The notes: a model not told the origin generated them from the letters alone. A stretch of 64,000 nt of DNA from Arachis hypogaea (GCF_003086295.3 NC_092044.1:2671001-2735000); one strand, 5' to 3'. Positions 35,184 to 49,000 are shown, counted from the stretch's first letter. Translations and numbers: made by a program.

Positions 35184-38100
35184 ATGCGGGGACGGCAGCG
35201 AGTTGCATCCAGAGATTACATAATTGGGCATGGAAAAGAAGAAAATTCAGGTACCTTGCTGCTTTTGTTATCTTCTTCATGTATTCATACTTTGTTGAAT
35301 TTCTGAGCATTCCAATCATCCTGTTCATTTAGAAAACTTGGGTTTATTGATTTTATACTTAAATGCTCCCACAAATTATCAGAGAGAAAGATATTTCCAT
35401 ATAATATATGATTTAAGCACAGACTGTAAAAATGGAAATGGGTACTTTAAAATGGATAATATTTATTATTCAGAAATTCCAGTAAACTAACTTCATAACA
35501 TCATATTATGTCTATATATGTGTGCTCATGACGTCCTTGATGGAACATTACTCCCTTCTTTTTTGAGTATATATAGTAATGATTATTTATGTCTACTATA
35601 CGAATGTCTATTTTTTTAGTAGCATGTGTTTAGAAATTGTGCTCACATTTTGATGATCCATTCCGTTTACAAGCTTGCAAATTTTTAATTTGAGACGGAA
35701 AGATTGTTGTGCATATACATACAGTAATTAACATCGGAAGATATTATAATCATGGCTTTAGGTACTTAATAAAGTTAAAAGGTCAGAAAACAATTAGCTT
35801 CTATCTCATTTTCTTCATCTATTTTCCATTTGAAATTATTATAGCTCCTGTGGAGAAATTGGCTTCTAATGATATCACTAACATAAAAAGTTTTATTTCA
35901 AGCTTCAGTGCGTTTACCGAATGCAAAACCTTGGCGGCGATCTTTGCGGCATGTTGTAGTGGCTTCTCTATCTTCATTCTTATATGGCTACCATATTGGG
36001 TATGCTCTTCTATATTGAAGCTTGAATAAGCTTTATTTCTCTGATGTTTGTGAAATTATTTAATTACCTTGTTGCTATATTGGTTATGCAGAGTAGTCAA
36101 TGAAACCTTAGAGAGCATTTCTGAAGATCTTGACTTTAGTGGGAATACAATGGCTGAAGGTACTTCCTTGTATTTGTCTGATTAATAATAATGCTCACTC
36201 TCATGTTCTGAATCTAAATATTTCTCTATTTTCTTTTCTTTTTATGTTGATGAAGGTCTTGTAGTAAGTACCTGTTTAGGAGGTGCTTTTGTTGGGTCTC
36301 TGTTTAGTGGTTGGATCGCAGATGGGGTTGGGCGTAAAAGAAGTTTCCAGTTGTGTGCATTGCCTATGATAATTGGAGCAGGAATGAGGTATCTGCAGCA
36401 TAATTGCAAATTAGTTTTTATCTTTCACCATTTCCATCACTTTACAATCTTACGCAATTAAGATTTAAATTTTAATCTGCAAAGGAACTACCAACAGTTA
36501 TGCTGTTAACCAACAATATATATATTCTCAAAATATTGTGATAAAATTATGGGAGCCACTTTCTCGCGCTTTCTTTGTTTTATAGTTAGACATATGTTAT
36601 CTTGTAAGCCCGTTTTCTAATTTTGATGACAAAATGATAAACTTATTATTATTCACAATTTATGCAGTGCAACAGCAAATAGCCTGTGGGGCATGCTTTT
36701 GGGAAGGTTATTTGTTGGTACCGGAATGGGACTTGGCCCACCTGTTGCTGCTCTTTATGTGGCTGAGGTATATTGTTTGATATTGTTGTGTATGTTATGA
36801 TATCGCAATATTACTCAATGGATGTCTCTTTGCTTATCTTATAAAAACAAATTTAAAATCCATTTGCATTTGTAGGTATCACCTCCAGCTGTGCGGGGTA
36901 CTTTTGGGGCTTTAACTCAGATTGCAACATGTCTTGGACTTATGGGTTCTTTCTTTATAGGAATCCCAGCCAAGGAAATAGTGGGTTGGTATGAAATGAT
37001 ATTATAGTTTGATTTAGCAAAACATATATCTATGGTAGTGTTATCTATCACCCAATTTCACAGTTGCATTTCATGTGGAAATTAATGTTCAGGTGGCGGA
37101 TTTGTTTCTGGGTATCCATCATTCCTGCTGGAGTGCTTGCCATTTGCATGGAGATCAGTGCAGAGAGTCCACACTGGCTCTTCAAGGTTGTCTTTGCGTA
37201 AATTATGAATAACTTCCAAGTTCCAAGTACATACTGCTAACCTTTTGTTTTCAACTGTCTCAGATCCAATTGTTAGAATAATGTTGATCCTGACCGTGGT
37301 TTATTGGTTATTTAAGTGTGAACTTGGTATTTTTATTGGATTATGATTAGGCTTAAGAGAGACAGATAAGTATTAGAAACTAACGTGTTAAGAGCAAGTA
37401 AGACTGATACTTAAAACAGTTATATCTCATTCTCCATATTTTTATTTGCAATCTTACTATGATCAATTCTCTTATTAAAAATAATGTTGTAAAATAAATC
37501 GTTTCTTTATTTATATCTTTTAAGCATTACTGCACACTTTACTTATAAGAGCAAGACCGTGAGTCATTTGCCTGCACTGGAACCTATACTTATTTGATTC
37601 TTCTTTTTTTAAAAAAAAAAAAAAAGAGAGGAAGAACCATTGAAGCTGAGGCTGAATTTGAGAAGCTCTTGGGAGGAGTAAATGTGAAATCTGCAATGGC
37701 TGACCTGTCAAAGTCTGATAGAGGTGATGAGTCTAGTTCTGTAAAACTATCGGAATTACTCTGTGGCTGCCATGCCAGAGGTAAATGACCATATTTTTCT
37801 ATTTTTGAATACTGTTTGTAGAATAGTTGTATCATCTACATGACCACTTTATGTTATCTAATCTTGAAATATTGCTTGTTTCTGCATTTTGCAGTGATGT
37901 TCATTGGTTCTGTGCTTTTTGCTTTACAGCAGCTATCTGGCATAAATGCTGTGTTCTATTTCTCCTCGACAGTCTTTGAAAGCTTTGGTGTACCATCTGA
38001 TCTTGCAAATACGAGCGTGGGAGTTTGCAATTTATTGGGTATTCTGGCTTAGCTCTTTTTTTTTTTTTATTAAAAAAAAGTGTCTTGATTTTGTAAATAA

Positions 38101-39221
38101 TGTTTTTTCGATAAATACTTACTGTGTATTTCACTCAACCTTTTTGTTTACGGTACTGCAGGATCAATTGTAGCAATGATTCTGATGGATAAACTTGGAA
38201 GAAAAGTGCTTCTCATGGGTAGCTTTTTCGGCATGGTAAGGAAGAAAGAGAAAAGAATGAAAATAATAACTTTGCTGCGCTAGGTTAGAAAAGAAAAAGA
38301 CTCGAGCATTACTTACATAAAATTTTGTTGGACATATTTTCATAAAATTCTTGTAAAATTCATACTACAGATAATCGGTCTTGAACTGCAAGGAACTACA
38401 GACCCAACTCACTTTGTATTCAGATGTCTAACAAGGACCAAACCTTAGACTAGCTGGATTTAAAGTTGCTGATAATATATCTAGCACCAAATTTTTCATT
38501 TTATAAATTTAATTAGCTAGTTAATGAGAAATATATGATCCAAACTTTATTGTTTTTCTCGCATAGGCAGTAGCGATGGGTCTACAAGTTCTTGCTGCAA
38601 GTTCATTTGCTGCAGGATCTGGAGCAATGTATCTATCCGTTGGTGGCATGTTGCTGTAAGTTTTCAGAATGCTTGAAGCTTGAATTCAATTAATTATCTA
38701 TCTTATTCTGTTAAGTTAGATACAACATATGGATTGAAATACCTTACCTTCTTTTTTTTTTTTGTACTGCCAAATTACTGAATACATCTCTATTGTGAAA
38801 TGGAAAATGCAGGTTTGTGCTATCATTTGCACTCGGGGCCGGTCCAGTTCCTTGTCTCGTTATGTCTGAAATGCTACCCGGCAAGATCAGAGCAAAGGCG
38901 ATGGCAATTTGCTTGGCTGCGCACTGGGTAATTATGAAAATTCTCATAGAAAAATTAAAGTATTTAGGCAAATGCTTGTTGAATATGCTCTACTTGTTTG
39001 GCTCCTTTCTCTTAGTATTGTTTTTGTAACAGGTGATAAACTTCTTTGTGGGTCTACTATTTCTGCGCTTGCTGGAGCAAATTGGGGCACAACTCTTGTA
39101 TAGTATTTTTGGTTCATTCTGTCTGATAGCAGTGGCTTTTGTGAAGAAGTATATTCTTGAAACAAAAGGGAAGTCACTACAGGAAATTGAGATAGCACTT
39201 CTTGCTCAAGAAGCATCATAA
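35184..39221 (+). pseudogene. Plastidic-glucose-transporter 2/3 (SGB1)-type sugar transporter with an exon-2 frameshift
   Basis: Thirteen coding exons: 35184-35250, 35845-35999, 36092-36159, 36256-36388, 36668-36767, 36876-36988, 37093-37186, 37627-37780, 37895-38038, 38162-38235, 38567-38655, 38813-38927 and 39033-39221. The major-facilitator fold is recognisable: LFVGTGMGLGPPVAALYVAEVSP, WWRICFW, ESPHWLF, LFALQQLSGINAVFYFSSTVF, MDKLGRKVLL, and the C-terminal ETKGKSLQEIEIALL. The family comprises the plastidic glucose transporters 2/3 and Golgi SGB1; motifs such as VVNETLESIS favour the SGB1/pGlcT3 side. Exons 3-13 join in one frame. In exon 2 the N-terminal frame (to ECKT) and the frame of the first membrane helix (WRRSLRHVVVASL) differ by one step at about 35,928-35,932, as if 2 nt were lost or 1 gained. 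The helix frame meets TAA at 35884 and has no upstream ATG. The result is a truncated protein, unless this is an assembly error. The acceptor before exon 8 is preceded by A15. Confidence 0.85.
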
Positions 39222-41405
39222 ATGCACTAAAATGTTGACTTCTCTTGTGTTGAGGTAATAATATACACTATTTTCGATTTGATTATACAAGAGGTTGTTC
39301 AATGATGATTCATGAGTGACATCTCACTCAATAAGGTTATCAGATGTAATATTATCACCTAGATGTCAGAGAAGCCATTAGTGTATACTTTTATAAACAG
39401 AAAAGCGTCAGGTGTAACATCACCTAAATTTAGAGAACTTCACTGATCCAATAAAACAAAAGATAACAACAGTTCAGGACATAATTATCATTGCACTTTT
39501 GCTAAATTTTGAGCAATTTCAATAATTTCAATATTAATTCATCCATATTTCTTTATCTTAACCATTTGCAGGAAATTCTCTGCATGGTGCATCAAGGGCA
39601 TTTTTTTTACCATGCATCAAGTGCTCAACGGAAGGGATCTGTACATTTTTTAGTTTTTCTTTTTATGTGGAGACTAGGCTTAAACTGAATGGTTGCGTGG
39701 GACTAAAATGAATATTTTTTTCTATAAAAAATAATTTCTTTCTTTTTTGTCAGTATCTAACTATGATGAAAAGGGCTAAATGGGACGATACCCTTCTTCT
39801 CTGTGTTATGCGTGAAACTCTTTAGGTAAAATTTCCCCCTCTCTTATACTCCCAACCAAAGTCCAAATTTGCGTTAAATATGAAAATATCATGTTACTCA
39901 ATCGAAAAAGTCAAGGATATTAACATGGGCAGAAACCACAACTTATAGCATTAAGCCAAGTGAAAGAGAAGGAAGAGATAGAGTGAGGAAGCCCCCTAAG
40001 TGAATGAAGGACTACTACACCTAAAGGGAGAACAACATGTTAGAGTTATCCTATGCTGAGTTGGCTGAATTGGTTATTTAACAGAATGGGAATGATGCAT
40101 AGTGTGAGAGAATAAAAGATTTAGTGAATGACAAGTATGAATTGAAGGAGAGTTCTAGCATGGTGAAAGACAAGGTCCTTAAAGGACCAAGATCTTTATG
40201 TATTTTTTTTTTAATTTTAGGGCTTATTTGATATTAAATTAATTTAGAATTAGAGTATATATTTTTATTCATTTATACATGTGGCACAATCACATTTTAC
40301 TCTTTTAATTACCAAAATGACCATGATACCTTTCGCGCAAATAAATCTCTATTATATCAAATTTATTATCTATTTTTTTTTTCACAAATCTAATTGTAAA
40401 TTAAAATTACATTACATAAGTGAATTATAGTTAAAATAGCCCCTTTCATGTATTAGTGACACACAACTTTATAATTTAAATAGTACCTTTCATATAATAA
40501 TGACATATAATTTATATTTAAACATTTGTTAAAAAATCATATTGACATTTTATAAATTCAATAATCTATTATACTAGTTTTTATTCTTATTTATCCTATT
40601 TATGTTTAAAATTAATTTTATTCTTATAATTAGACCTAAATCAAGTATATTTATTGGATTTTTATATTAAAAATTATAAAATATCATTTTACTTTATTTT
40701 AAACAACTATAAAAAGATCCTGCTAGATTGAACGATGCTTCATTATGTTAGACATTATAATTTTAATTTGATTTTTTTATTTTTTAGTGTCTTTTTTATG
40801 TGTGTCTATTTAAATCTGATTATGAGAATCCTAAAATTTTATTCATTATAAAAATAATAAGAATTTTTTTAAAATGATTAAAAGAATATTTTAGTACTCT
40901 AAATATGAACTTCAAGAGTTTTTTTATTTTTATTTTTAAATCATATTCAAATTTTTAATTTTAACACAATCAAATAATATGAATTAGTCCTAAGATGGTT
41001 TTTTTAATTGACATTGTTTTGTTTTCTTAAACATCAATTATAATGATATTTTAGTCTTTTTCAAAATTAATACTAAAAGTTTGTTTTCGTTTGAGTTTTA
41101 AAGAGAAAATCTTAGTCATTTAAAATAAACTAAAAGGGTGTTTTAGTCTTATTAAAATTAAATTTAAATTTCTCATTTCTAATGAGTAAACCATATGAAA
41201 ATTTTTATAATAGTATTTCGGTCTTTTTAAAATCAAACTTAAAATAATGTTTTGTTGTTTTAAAAATTAATTATAAAGATATTTTAGTTGTTTTAAAATT
41301 TTAAATTTGTAATTTCTGATACAATTAACTAACCTTTGTTTTAAATAGGTATTTTAGTCATTTTAAAATTAATGCTAAAAATTGTTTTAGTATTTTAAAA
41401 ATCAA
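39222..41405. other. AT-rich intergenic DNA after the transporter gene
   Basis: The transporter 3' UTR probably extends into the first few hundred bases. 40,200-41,400 is very AT-rich with repeated 'ttttagtcattttaaaa' phrases. No gene was recognised. Confidence 0.5.
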
Positions 41406-41409
41406 CTAT

Positions 41410-41640
41410 AGAATGTTTTTTTTTTTTTTTGAAACATAGAAAGCTCAACACATTAAAGTGGAGCATAAAATAAAGAAGAAGACACACAACGAGCTACCAA
41501 CCAAACCAACACCTAACACCCCAGACCTGTCAACAGCCTCCCCCAGAATCACCACCACGCCATTCTGTATAGCTCATCACCGTCTTTGTGTGGATTACCT
41601 CCAGGCTTGCTCTTGTATTCTTAAAGATTCGTTTAATCTT
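41410..41640 (-). mobile_element. Possible 3' end of a retroposon
   Basis: On minus, a stretch of clearly higher GC (41,450-41,620) ends '...GTTGAGCTTTCTATGTTTC' followed by a run of about 14 A (T-run on plus near 41,418-41,431). This fits a 5'-truncated LINE or retroposed transcript. No domain was identifiable. Confidence 0.3.
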
Positions 41641-42139
41641 TTAATATTGAATTAGAATCATAATTGCTAATAAATCAACTAATATTAATTATTTCTATAA
41701 AGATATTCTAGTAATTTTAAAACTATTACATAAAAGATATTTTGGTATTTTAAGTTTAGTGTTAAAAAAATATTTTAATTTTTCAAATAACTTTGGAGTT
41801 TTTAGATTTTAAAATAAAAAACAAATTTTAATTTATAATACAATAAAATAACTATAAAAATAAAAGGAAATCAACTCCTTTATAATTAGTCCACTTTCAA
41901 AATTAAAGTTTGTAAATTTATAACTTCTTGTACGAATCTAATGAAAACCACTCAACTGAAATATTATTATCTAGTCTTTTAAGATTCAGTTTCAAATTTT
42001 TTTATAATAAATAATTTCTGATATGTTTGTAAAAATGTTTTTATTTTTACTCAAAAAAAGGCTATTTGAATGTACTCTTATGTACTCCTTTTATATTATT
42101 CATTTTTTATTAATTTTACATTGATTGATTCATTAACTC

Positions 42140-42560
42140 TTATTCATTTCTCTGAATTGACAATATATATACTTAGTGTTCTCAATTCACAAATGTCTGA
42201 ACACATCTTAGATAGGAAGCAACAATCTTCAATGGCAAGATGTGGGAGATTATGCAAGCAAATCAAGTGTTTTGATAAACTAAAAAGCTCATGACAATGT
42301 ATTAATTTCAAGATTTTCAATTTATGTAAACTGTAAATAGAATAAAAAATGTTCTTTATATCTATCCACAAAACCCTAAATATCTCAAGTGGCTTAAATT
42401 TTCAACTGATGGAAATTTGAAAGTTCTTGTACATAACACTCTAAGAGAAATGTTTGTTGGACAAAAATATCTTGTATTCCATCAATTGTAGTGAATAATG
42501 TACCAATCCAAATTATATATCATTCGCAAAGATTCAGATTTCTCACATGATCTCTTTATT
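42140..42560 (-). pseudogene. Decayed NLR leucine-rich-repeat fragment
   Basis: On minus, residues such as LHKLKILKLIHCHEL, LPHLAIEDC and LRTLSIYIVNSEK match the LRR region of the resistance gene at 61.8-64.0 kb (LRHLRTLSIYIVKSKK). Upstream, phrases corresponding to SLRVL and LRYLE are visible but broken by stops and shifts. It has no NB-ARC domain. Most likely a relic of a local NLR duplication. Confidence 0.6.
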
Positions 42561-42689
42561 ACTTAGATTTTTTTATCAAATAGTAGACATAAATTTTTTT
42601 GTTGTAATTTTTTTAATGGGAGTACATAAGATAAGATGTACATATATATATAAAGGGTTATAATTTAATAAATATTTTTCATTTTCTTC

Positions 42690-43470
42690 AACAATGAAAA
42701 AAATTTCCTTCGCTTAATGTTTGTTTGGACACCATTATCTCGATAAAAAATTTTTTTCACTTTTTTATTTTTTAGTATATTTGGCAAATTTCTAGTAGTA
42801 AAAGTAAAAACACTAAAAAAATAAAAAAATATCTTTTTTGAGAAAATGTAGTACATTTTTTGATATCATTATTTTGTTAAAAAAAGATCTTTTTTCAATT
42901 AAAAAAGTTTTTTTATTTTTTAACGTGTTTGGCAAATTTCTAGTAGTAAAAGTAAAAGCACTAGTAAAATAAAAAAAATATCTTTTTCGAGAAGCTGTAA
43001 TTTACATCTTTTTTTAAAAGATATTTTTTCCTTAAAAAGAAGATATCTTTCATGTAATAAATAAACAAAAAAGTACTTTTATATTGTTATACCCAAACAT
43101 AATTGATAGATAAAAAGATCTTTTTACACGAGATATCCAAACATAAAATTACTTTTACTTCTTTATAAGATCTTTTAAAAAAAATAACTCAAAAAAGATA
43201 TTTTCTTAAAAATTCACCCAAACAAGCCCGTAATTTACATCTTTTTTTAAAAAAGATCTTTTTTTTTCTTAAAAAAAATGTTTTTCATATAATAAATAAA
43301 CAAAAAAGTAATTTTATATTGTTATACTTCAACATAATTGATAAATAAAAAGATCTTTTTATATGAGATATCCAAATATAAAATTATTTTTACTTTTCCA
43401 TAAGATCTTTTAAAAAAGATAACTCGAAAAAAGATCTTTTTTGAGAAGCTTACCCAAACAAGCCCTTAAT
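42690..43470. repeat. Complex inverted and tandem AT-rich repeat (MITE-like cluster)
   Basis: Two tandem units of about 225 bp (about 43,005-43,230 and 43,231-43,465), each from 'gtaatttacatcttttttt' to 'acccaaacaagccc', are near-duplicates. Upstream, 'tttggcaaatttctagtagtaaaagtaaaa' occurs twice (42,779 and 42,929). AGATCTTTTT runs appear in both orientations, making large foldbacks. The edges 'tgtttggac' and 'acccaaacaagcc' are typical of plant foldback MITEs. Confidence 0.6.
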
Positions 43471-43479
43471 CCTTTCTAG

Positions 43480-45083
43480 TTCATCAAACCATTAACATCA
43501 CAGCTTGAATAGCAACTGTTAATCAATGATAAGTGTTGTGAGATACAAGATCGATTCACATCAAAGATGATTGGCATTGTTGAGTGCATTGGTTCCATAA
43601 TTCTCTCACTTCTCCCTTCTCTAGCAAAGCAAACTTCGTTGGCGACAACTACGACTACTATTCATCCCACAATACTTTCACACATTAAGTATAGTAACAT
43701 TTGGCATCTTAGATTAGGACACATACCCATGCATAAATTGATTTTATTGAAGAAGTATTATCCTTTTATAAATTGTATTGCTTTAAAACTTTCTTGTAAC
43801 TCATGTCATTTTGCAAAACAAAAGAAATTATCTTTTGATTTTAGTACAACAAAAATAAAAGATTGTTTTGACTTAGTTCATATGGATATTTGGGGTCCTA
43901 TTTCTGTTCTTTCCAATGAAGGACATAGATATTTTTTTACTGTAGTAGATGACAAGAACATATTCACTTGAATTGTTTTTATGAAAACTAAATCTGAGGC
44001 ATCACAATTGGTTATTAATTTTGTGAATTTTGTCAAAGTATAATTTGAAAAACAAGTTGAGTATATAAGGACTAACAATGAGGCAGAATTCACTCTAAAA
44101 TATTTTTTGTATCAACTGGCATTTTACACCAAATCTCTTGTGTAGAAATACCAGAGCAAAACAGAATTGTAGGGCGAAAACATGAGCACATTTTAGGTGT
44201 TACTAAAGCATTGTTATTTCAATAAAGAATTTCATATTGTACGCAGTTGCTCACGCTATTCACCTAATTAATAGGTTGCCCAGCACTAAACTGGATAATG
44301 CTAGTCCTTATAAGTTTTTATATGGTAATTTACTTAACCTTTCATATTTAAGAGTATTTGATTATCTTGCATATGCCTCCACATCAACAAATTCAAGAAT
44401 AAAATTAGACCCAAGAGCTATGAAAACAGTTTTTCTTGGTTTTAAATTAGAAACAAAGGTTTTCGATTTATTGATTTAAAATCAAAGAAAATTTTCATAT
44501 CTAGAAATATAACTTTCTATAAAACTCATTTTTTATTTTCACATTCCACTAGCATTGACATTCATATGGTATCCACCCGTACTCCATAATGCATTGATCT
44601 TTTTCAATATGATACACCATCCACACATCATTTGCAATCACCCATACCTATCACACTCATAGATTCAAATGAGCATTTCTCATTTTCAATGCACTCACCA
44701 ATTTCCTCACACACCATTGTACCAATTACCACACCACACAATAACAATGTACCTGCATCACAAAACTACGACATCACACATAACTGCATCACTAAAAAAT
44801 TTGAAAGAGTCAAACCGCCTGCTTATTTAAAGGACTACCATTGTATGATAACCTACGTAGCTCATTCTAGTAACTTTGTCAACTCTAACTCTTTATATCC
44901 TATCTCACAATACTTATCATATGATAAACTAACTCCAAAACATAAGTTTCTTTCTCTATCCATCACCTCAAATCCAAAATCTAGCACTTATGAGGAAACA
45001 GCTGCACATAAATGTTGGAGAAATGCAATACATGCTGAATTGACCGTTCTATATCAGAATAGAATTTGGTGTCTTACTAAACT
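43480..45083 (+). pseudogene. Decayed Ty1/copia element, left part (GAG-pre-integrase, integrase, start of reverse transcriptase)
   Basis: On plus: the GAG-pre-integrase motif (IWHLRLGHIPMHKL with CNSCHFAKQ), integrase core start (LVHMDIWGPI, YFFTVVDD), the post-core motif (AIHLINRLPS...PYKFLYG...DPRAMKTVFLGFK), and the reverse-transcriptase N-terminal block (CWRNAIHAELTVLYQNRIWCLTKL). Several stops and shifts occur, for example after KNIFT at 43,969 and at 44,477. No LTR was recognised. The reading frame is cut at 45,083 by the insertion of another element and resumes at 55,645. Confidence 0.8.
45079..45083. repeat. Left 5-bp target-site duplication of the inserted copia element
   Basis: AAACT, repeated at 55640-55644. 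Removing the insertion and one copy restores the host reading frame (CLTK-LSKDKKAVGCKW). Confidence 0.88.
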
Positions 45084-45638
45084 TGTTAGAATAAATAATT
45101 TTCAATAACCCATATCATCCATATTGAATCACCAAAAAATATAACATAATGCGGAAGCGTACCTGAATTCATAAACATAAATTATGATTGGAAGAGTTTG
45201 GATCTTGTGGTTCTTTCGATCTTCCTCAACCAAAGCCTTCTGTATTCCTAGGCGGCTGAACTGTAACTCTTTTGATGGGGAAAGAGCAACAAAGGCGGCT
45301 TTGGTATATTTTGGGGACCGAAACCCTGAAGGTCTATTTATATTTGAGCATGGCACCCATTAAACCCTTAAGCCCAAATAAAATAGTATCTAAAACCCAA
45401 AAGATAATATATCTAAAATCCAAAAAAGATAATTATATAAGGAACAAAAGATAATATCCGGTTTTATTCTCATTTAATTCCAAATCAAAAGTAATAATGA
45501 CTTATTCAATTAGCATTTATAACAATAAATGATATCATCATTATATAAGTCATTTAATTTGAAATAGCATCATTTGTGATTATAATTGATATATGTATTG
45601 CCCACAAATAAGTTAGAAAATTAAATAATTTCCTAACA
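45084..45638 (-). repeat. 3' LTR of the inserted copia element
   Basis: 555 bp, beginning TGTTAG and ending CTAACA. The other LTR is 50331-50654 plus 55409-55639, also 555 bp. By eye they differ at about 12 positions (about 2%). A polypurine tract (AAGTGGGAGAT on minus) lies just inside at 45639-45649, proving this is the 3' side. Confidence 0.9.
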
Positions 45639-46051
45639 ATCTCCCACTTGGGCTATACATATATTCTTTCTTAACATAATCACATTTTATAAACTTTATG
45701 CGCGCATCTGAATGCTATTTCTCTCATTACTTTAACAATCTGGTCCGTCTCATATATTAGATATGGAACTACCGTAGCTTTTATCACATTAAATGCCGTG
45801 ACTAAACCACGCCAATCACCATCCTAATATACTTAACGACATAGATCAAATTTGGATGAGTAATATAGAAATTACATGCCAAGTGATCTCATGCATGTCT
45901 ATTTCCAGCTGGTCCAACTTTATTGAGATCAAACACAATACAAATATTGCAAAATGAACATTTCATATAACATGAAATAAACCATCAACTTAATTCTGCA
46001 GAAAATAACTCAATATCTGTCATAGGACATATAGCATAAAATAAACCCCCA

Positions 46052-49000
46052 CTAAACCAAGGCATCATAAATATTGACACCCATCCGAGCAGTGTGCTCA
46101 TGAAAAACTTTAGGGTTCAATCCCTTGGTAATGGGTCTGCTAGCATATACTCTGTTTCCATATGTCCTATGAAAATCTGTTTTTCTTAAACTTTCTCCTT
46201 GACAACTAAGAAACTTGATGTCTGTATGCTTCGATTTTGTCAAGCTCTTATTTTTATTGGAGTATAGTACTTACTGACTTGTTGTCACAAAATATCTTTA
46301 ATGGCCCTTTCAATGTCATCTACTATATGAAGCTTAGTGACAAAGTTTCGCAACCATATGCCATGAAATCGGAATCAGAGTACCTAATGATCTCCAAATT
46401 TTCTGATCTCTGATAAATAAGCATGTAATCCTTTGTTCTCTTTAGATAACGCATTATGCGTTTAACAGCTATCCAATGATCCATATCCGGATTGCTCAAG
46501 TATCTACCTAACACTCTCACTATAAATGATATATCAGGATATATGTAGACTTGAGCATACATTAAATTCCCTAGTGCTAATGCATAAGGTTTATCATGCA
46601 TTGCTGTCCTCTCAAGATCATTTTCAGGGCATTGTTTGAGACTGAACTTGTCTCCTTTAGTTACGGGTGTGTCCATTGGTCTACAACTTTCCATGCCATA
46701 TCTACTTAAAATCTTATCGATATAGTTCTTTTGTGATAATCCAAGAATACCTTGAGAGCGATCTCTTAGTATCTCGATTCCTAATACAAAAGAGGCATCA
46801 CCAAGATCTTTCATTTCGAATTTGTCCGATAGAAATTTCTTAATTTCATGCAACAAGCCTATATCATTACTAGCAAGTAGAATGTCATCAACATATAAGA
46901 CCAAAAGGATGTATTTACTCCCACTGAACTTGCGGTATACACATTCATCTATAATATTTACCTCAAAACCATAAGGTAATGACTTAATTAAACTTGTGAT
47001 ACCATTAACGGGAAGCTTGTTTGAGACCATAGATGGATTTTCTCCTTTTTCTATTGGATCTCCTTAATGACACTTCTTGAGGTTGTTGAGCTTGCTGTAT
47101 GGATTGGGATTGAGGAGGATTCTCATTATTTTCCTGTGCTGTAGCAGTATCTTGAGCAACAACGATATTTTCATTGTTCTCTTGTACTGTAACTGGATCT
47201 ACAGTAGGATTCTCATTGTGCTCTTGTACTATAACTGTATCTTGAACAATAATAGGCACAAAGTCCTGATCATTGTTAGTTATAGAATCCTCATCAAAAG
47301 CAATATTTCTAATATTCCCTTCCCCCCAAACTCAACATCCTCAAGAAATCTCGCATTTCCCGTTTCAAAATTAGACCTTAATGCAAGATTGTAAAACTTG
47401 TACCCCCGTGAACGCTCAGCGTAACCAACAAAGTAGCAACTAATTGTCCTTGAGTCCAATTTTCTTTCATGCGGCCTATAAGGCTGCGCCTCAGTTGGAC
47501 ATCCCCAAATATGCAAATGTTTTATACTGGGTCTTTTCCCAGTCTGAATTTCATATAGGGTTTTGTTAACTCCTTTGCTTAGCACCCTATTAAGGATGTA
47601 CACTGCGGTCTTTAAGGCTTCTCCCTAGAGTGATTCAGGCAAGGAAGAATGACTAATCATACTTCTCACCATGTCTTTAAGAGTTCGGTTCCTTCGCTCT
47701 GCAACACCATTCATGCTAGGTTTGCCTGGCATGGTGTATTGCGGAACAATACCACACTCCTCTAGGAAAAGAGCAAAAGGTCCGGGATGTTGCTCACCTG
47801 AACCATCAAATCTTCCGTAGTATTCACCACCACGATCAGATTTGACAGCTTTGATTTTCTTTCCAAGTTGAAGTTCAACTTCCGCTTTGAAAGACTTGAA
47901 AACATCCAAGGCTTGGGACTTTTCATGAATTAAATATAGATACCCATAACGAGAGTAATCATCTATGAACGTAATAAAGTACCGTTTCCATTCCAAGATA
48001 CAGTAGGGAATGGGCCACATATATCGGTGTGTATCAGTTCTAAGACATCTTTAGCTCTCTCGGCACCTAATTTTTTTTTTGTTTGTCCTTTTCCCCTCTA
48101 TGCACTCAATGCAAACTTCAAAGTCCGCCAAATTTAGGGGTCCGCGAATTCCATCCGACACAAGCCTCTGAATTCTCTGTTTAGAGATGTGGCCTAGGCG
48201 CTTGTGCCATAATGATGCCGAATTCTCATTAAGTTTTTGTTTTGTACCCGTTTGCAGTATTTCATTATTATAGGAATTTAAGTTAAGCCTATATAGATTA
48301 TCCACCAAATGACCAGAGCAAATATTATTCGAATTATAAAAGAGACTGACTTTGTTGTCTCCGAATGAACAAAAATAACCTGATTTGTCCAAACGAGAAA
48401 CAGAAACCAAATTTCGTCTAAATGACGGTACATAAAATGTCTCTAATAAATCCAAATAAAATCCACTCGTGGAACATAATCTAAAGGTTCCTATAGCTTC
48501 GACTGCAACTATATTGTCGTCTGCCACGTAGATGTATCTTTCAGCATCACTTGGCGGTTGGCTCCACAGGCAACCCTGCATAGTGACACTTACATGAGTA
48601 GTAGCAGCAGAATCTACCCACCAAGTATCAACAGGTGCATAACTTAAACTAGCCTCAGAACAAACGAAAGTGAGAATTATACCCTTCTTCACACGCCAAG
48701 TGGCATATTTGGTACAATCCTTCTTCATGTGTCCCACCTTCTTACAGAAGAAACAGGTTGAAACTTGATCCTGTTTCTTAGCCTTTTTCTGCTGAGAAGG
48801 TGCATCGACAGTAGTATCACGCTTTCTTTTATACTGAGAAGATAAAGCCATGTGAGCACTGAATTTCTTAGTAAATAATTTCTCAACATCCTTTAGGAAC
48901 TGTTTGGCATCTTTATCCTCAGTAATTGAGCCCCGAAACGCCTCAGGAATTGAGCGTTTCATGATCATAATGCTCATTCGATTGGATTTCTCCCACTTCT

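Noticed and set aside
41458..41655. Open frame of 65 codons
   Set aside because: It lies antisense in a probable retroposon 3' end. No family match recognised.
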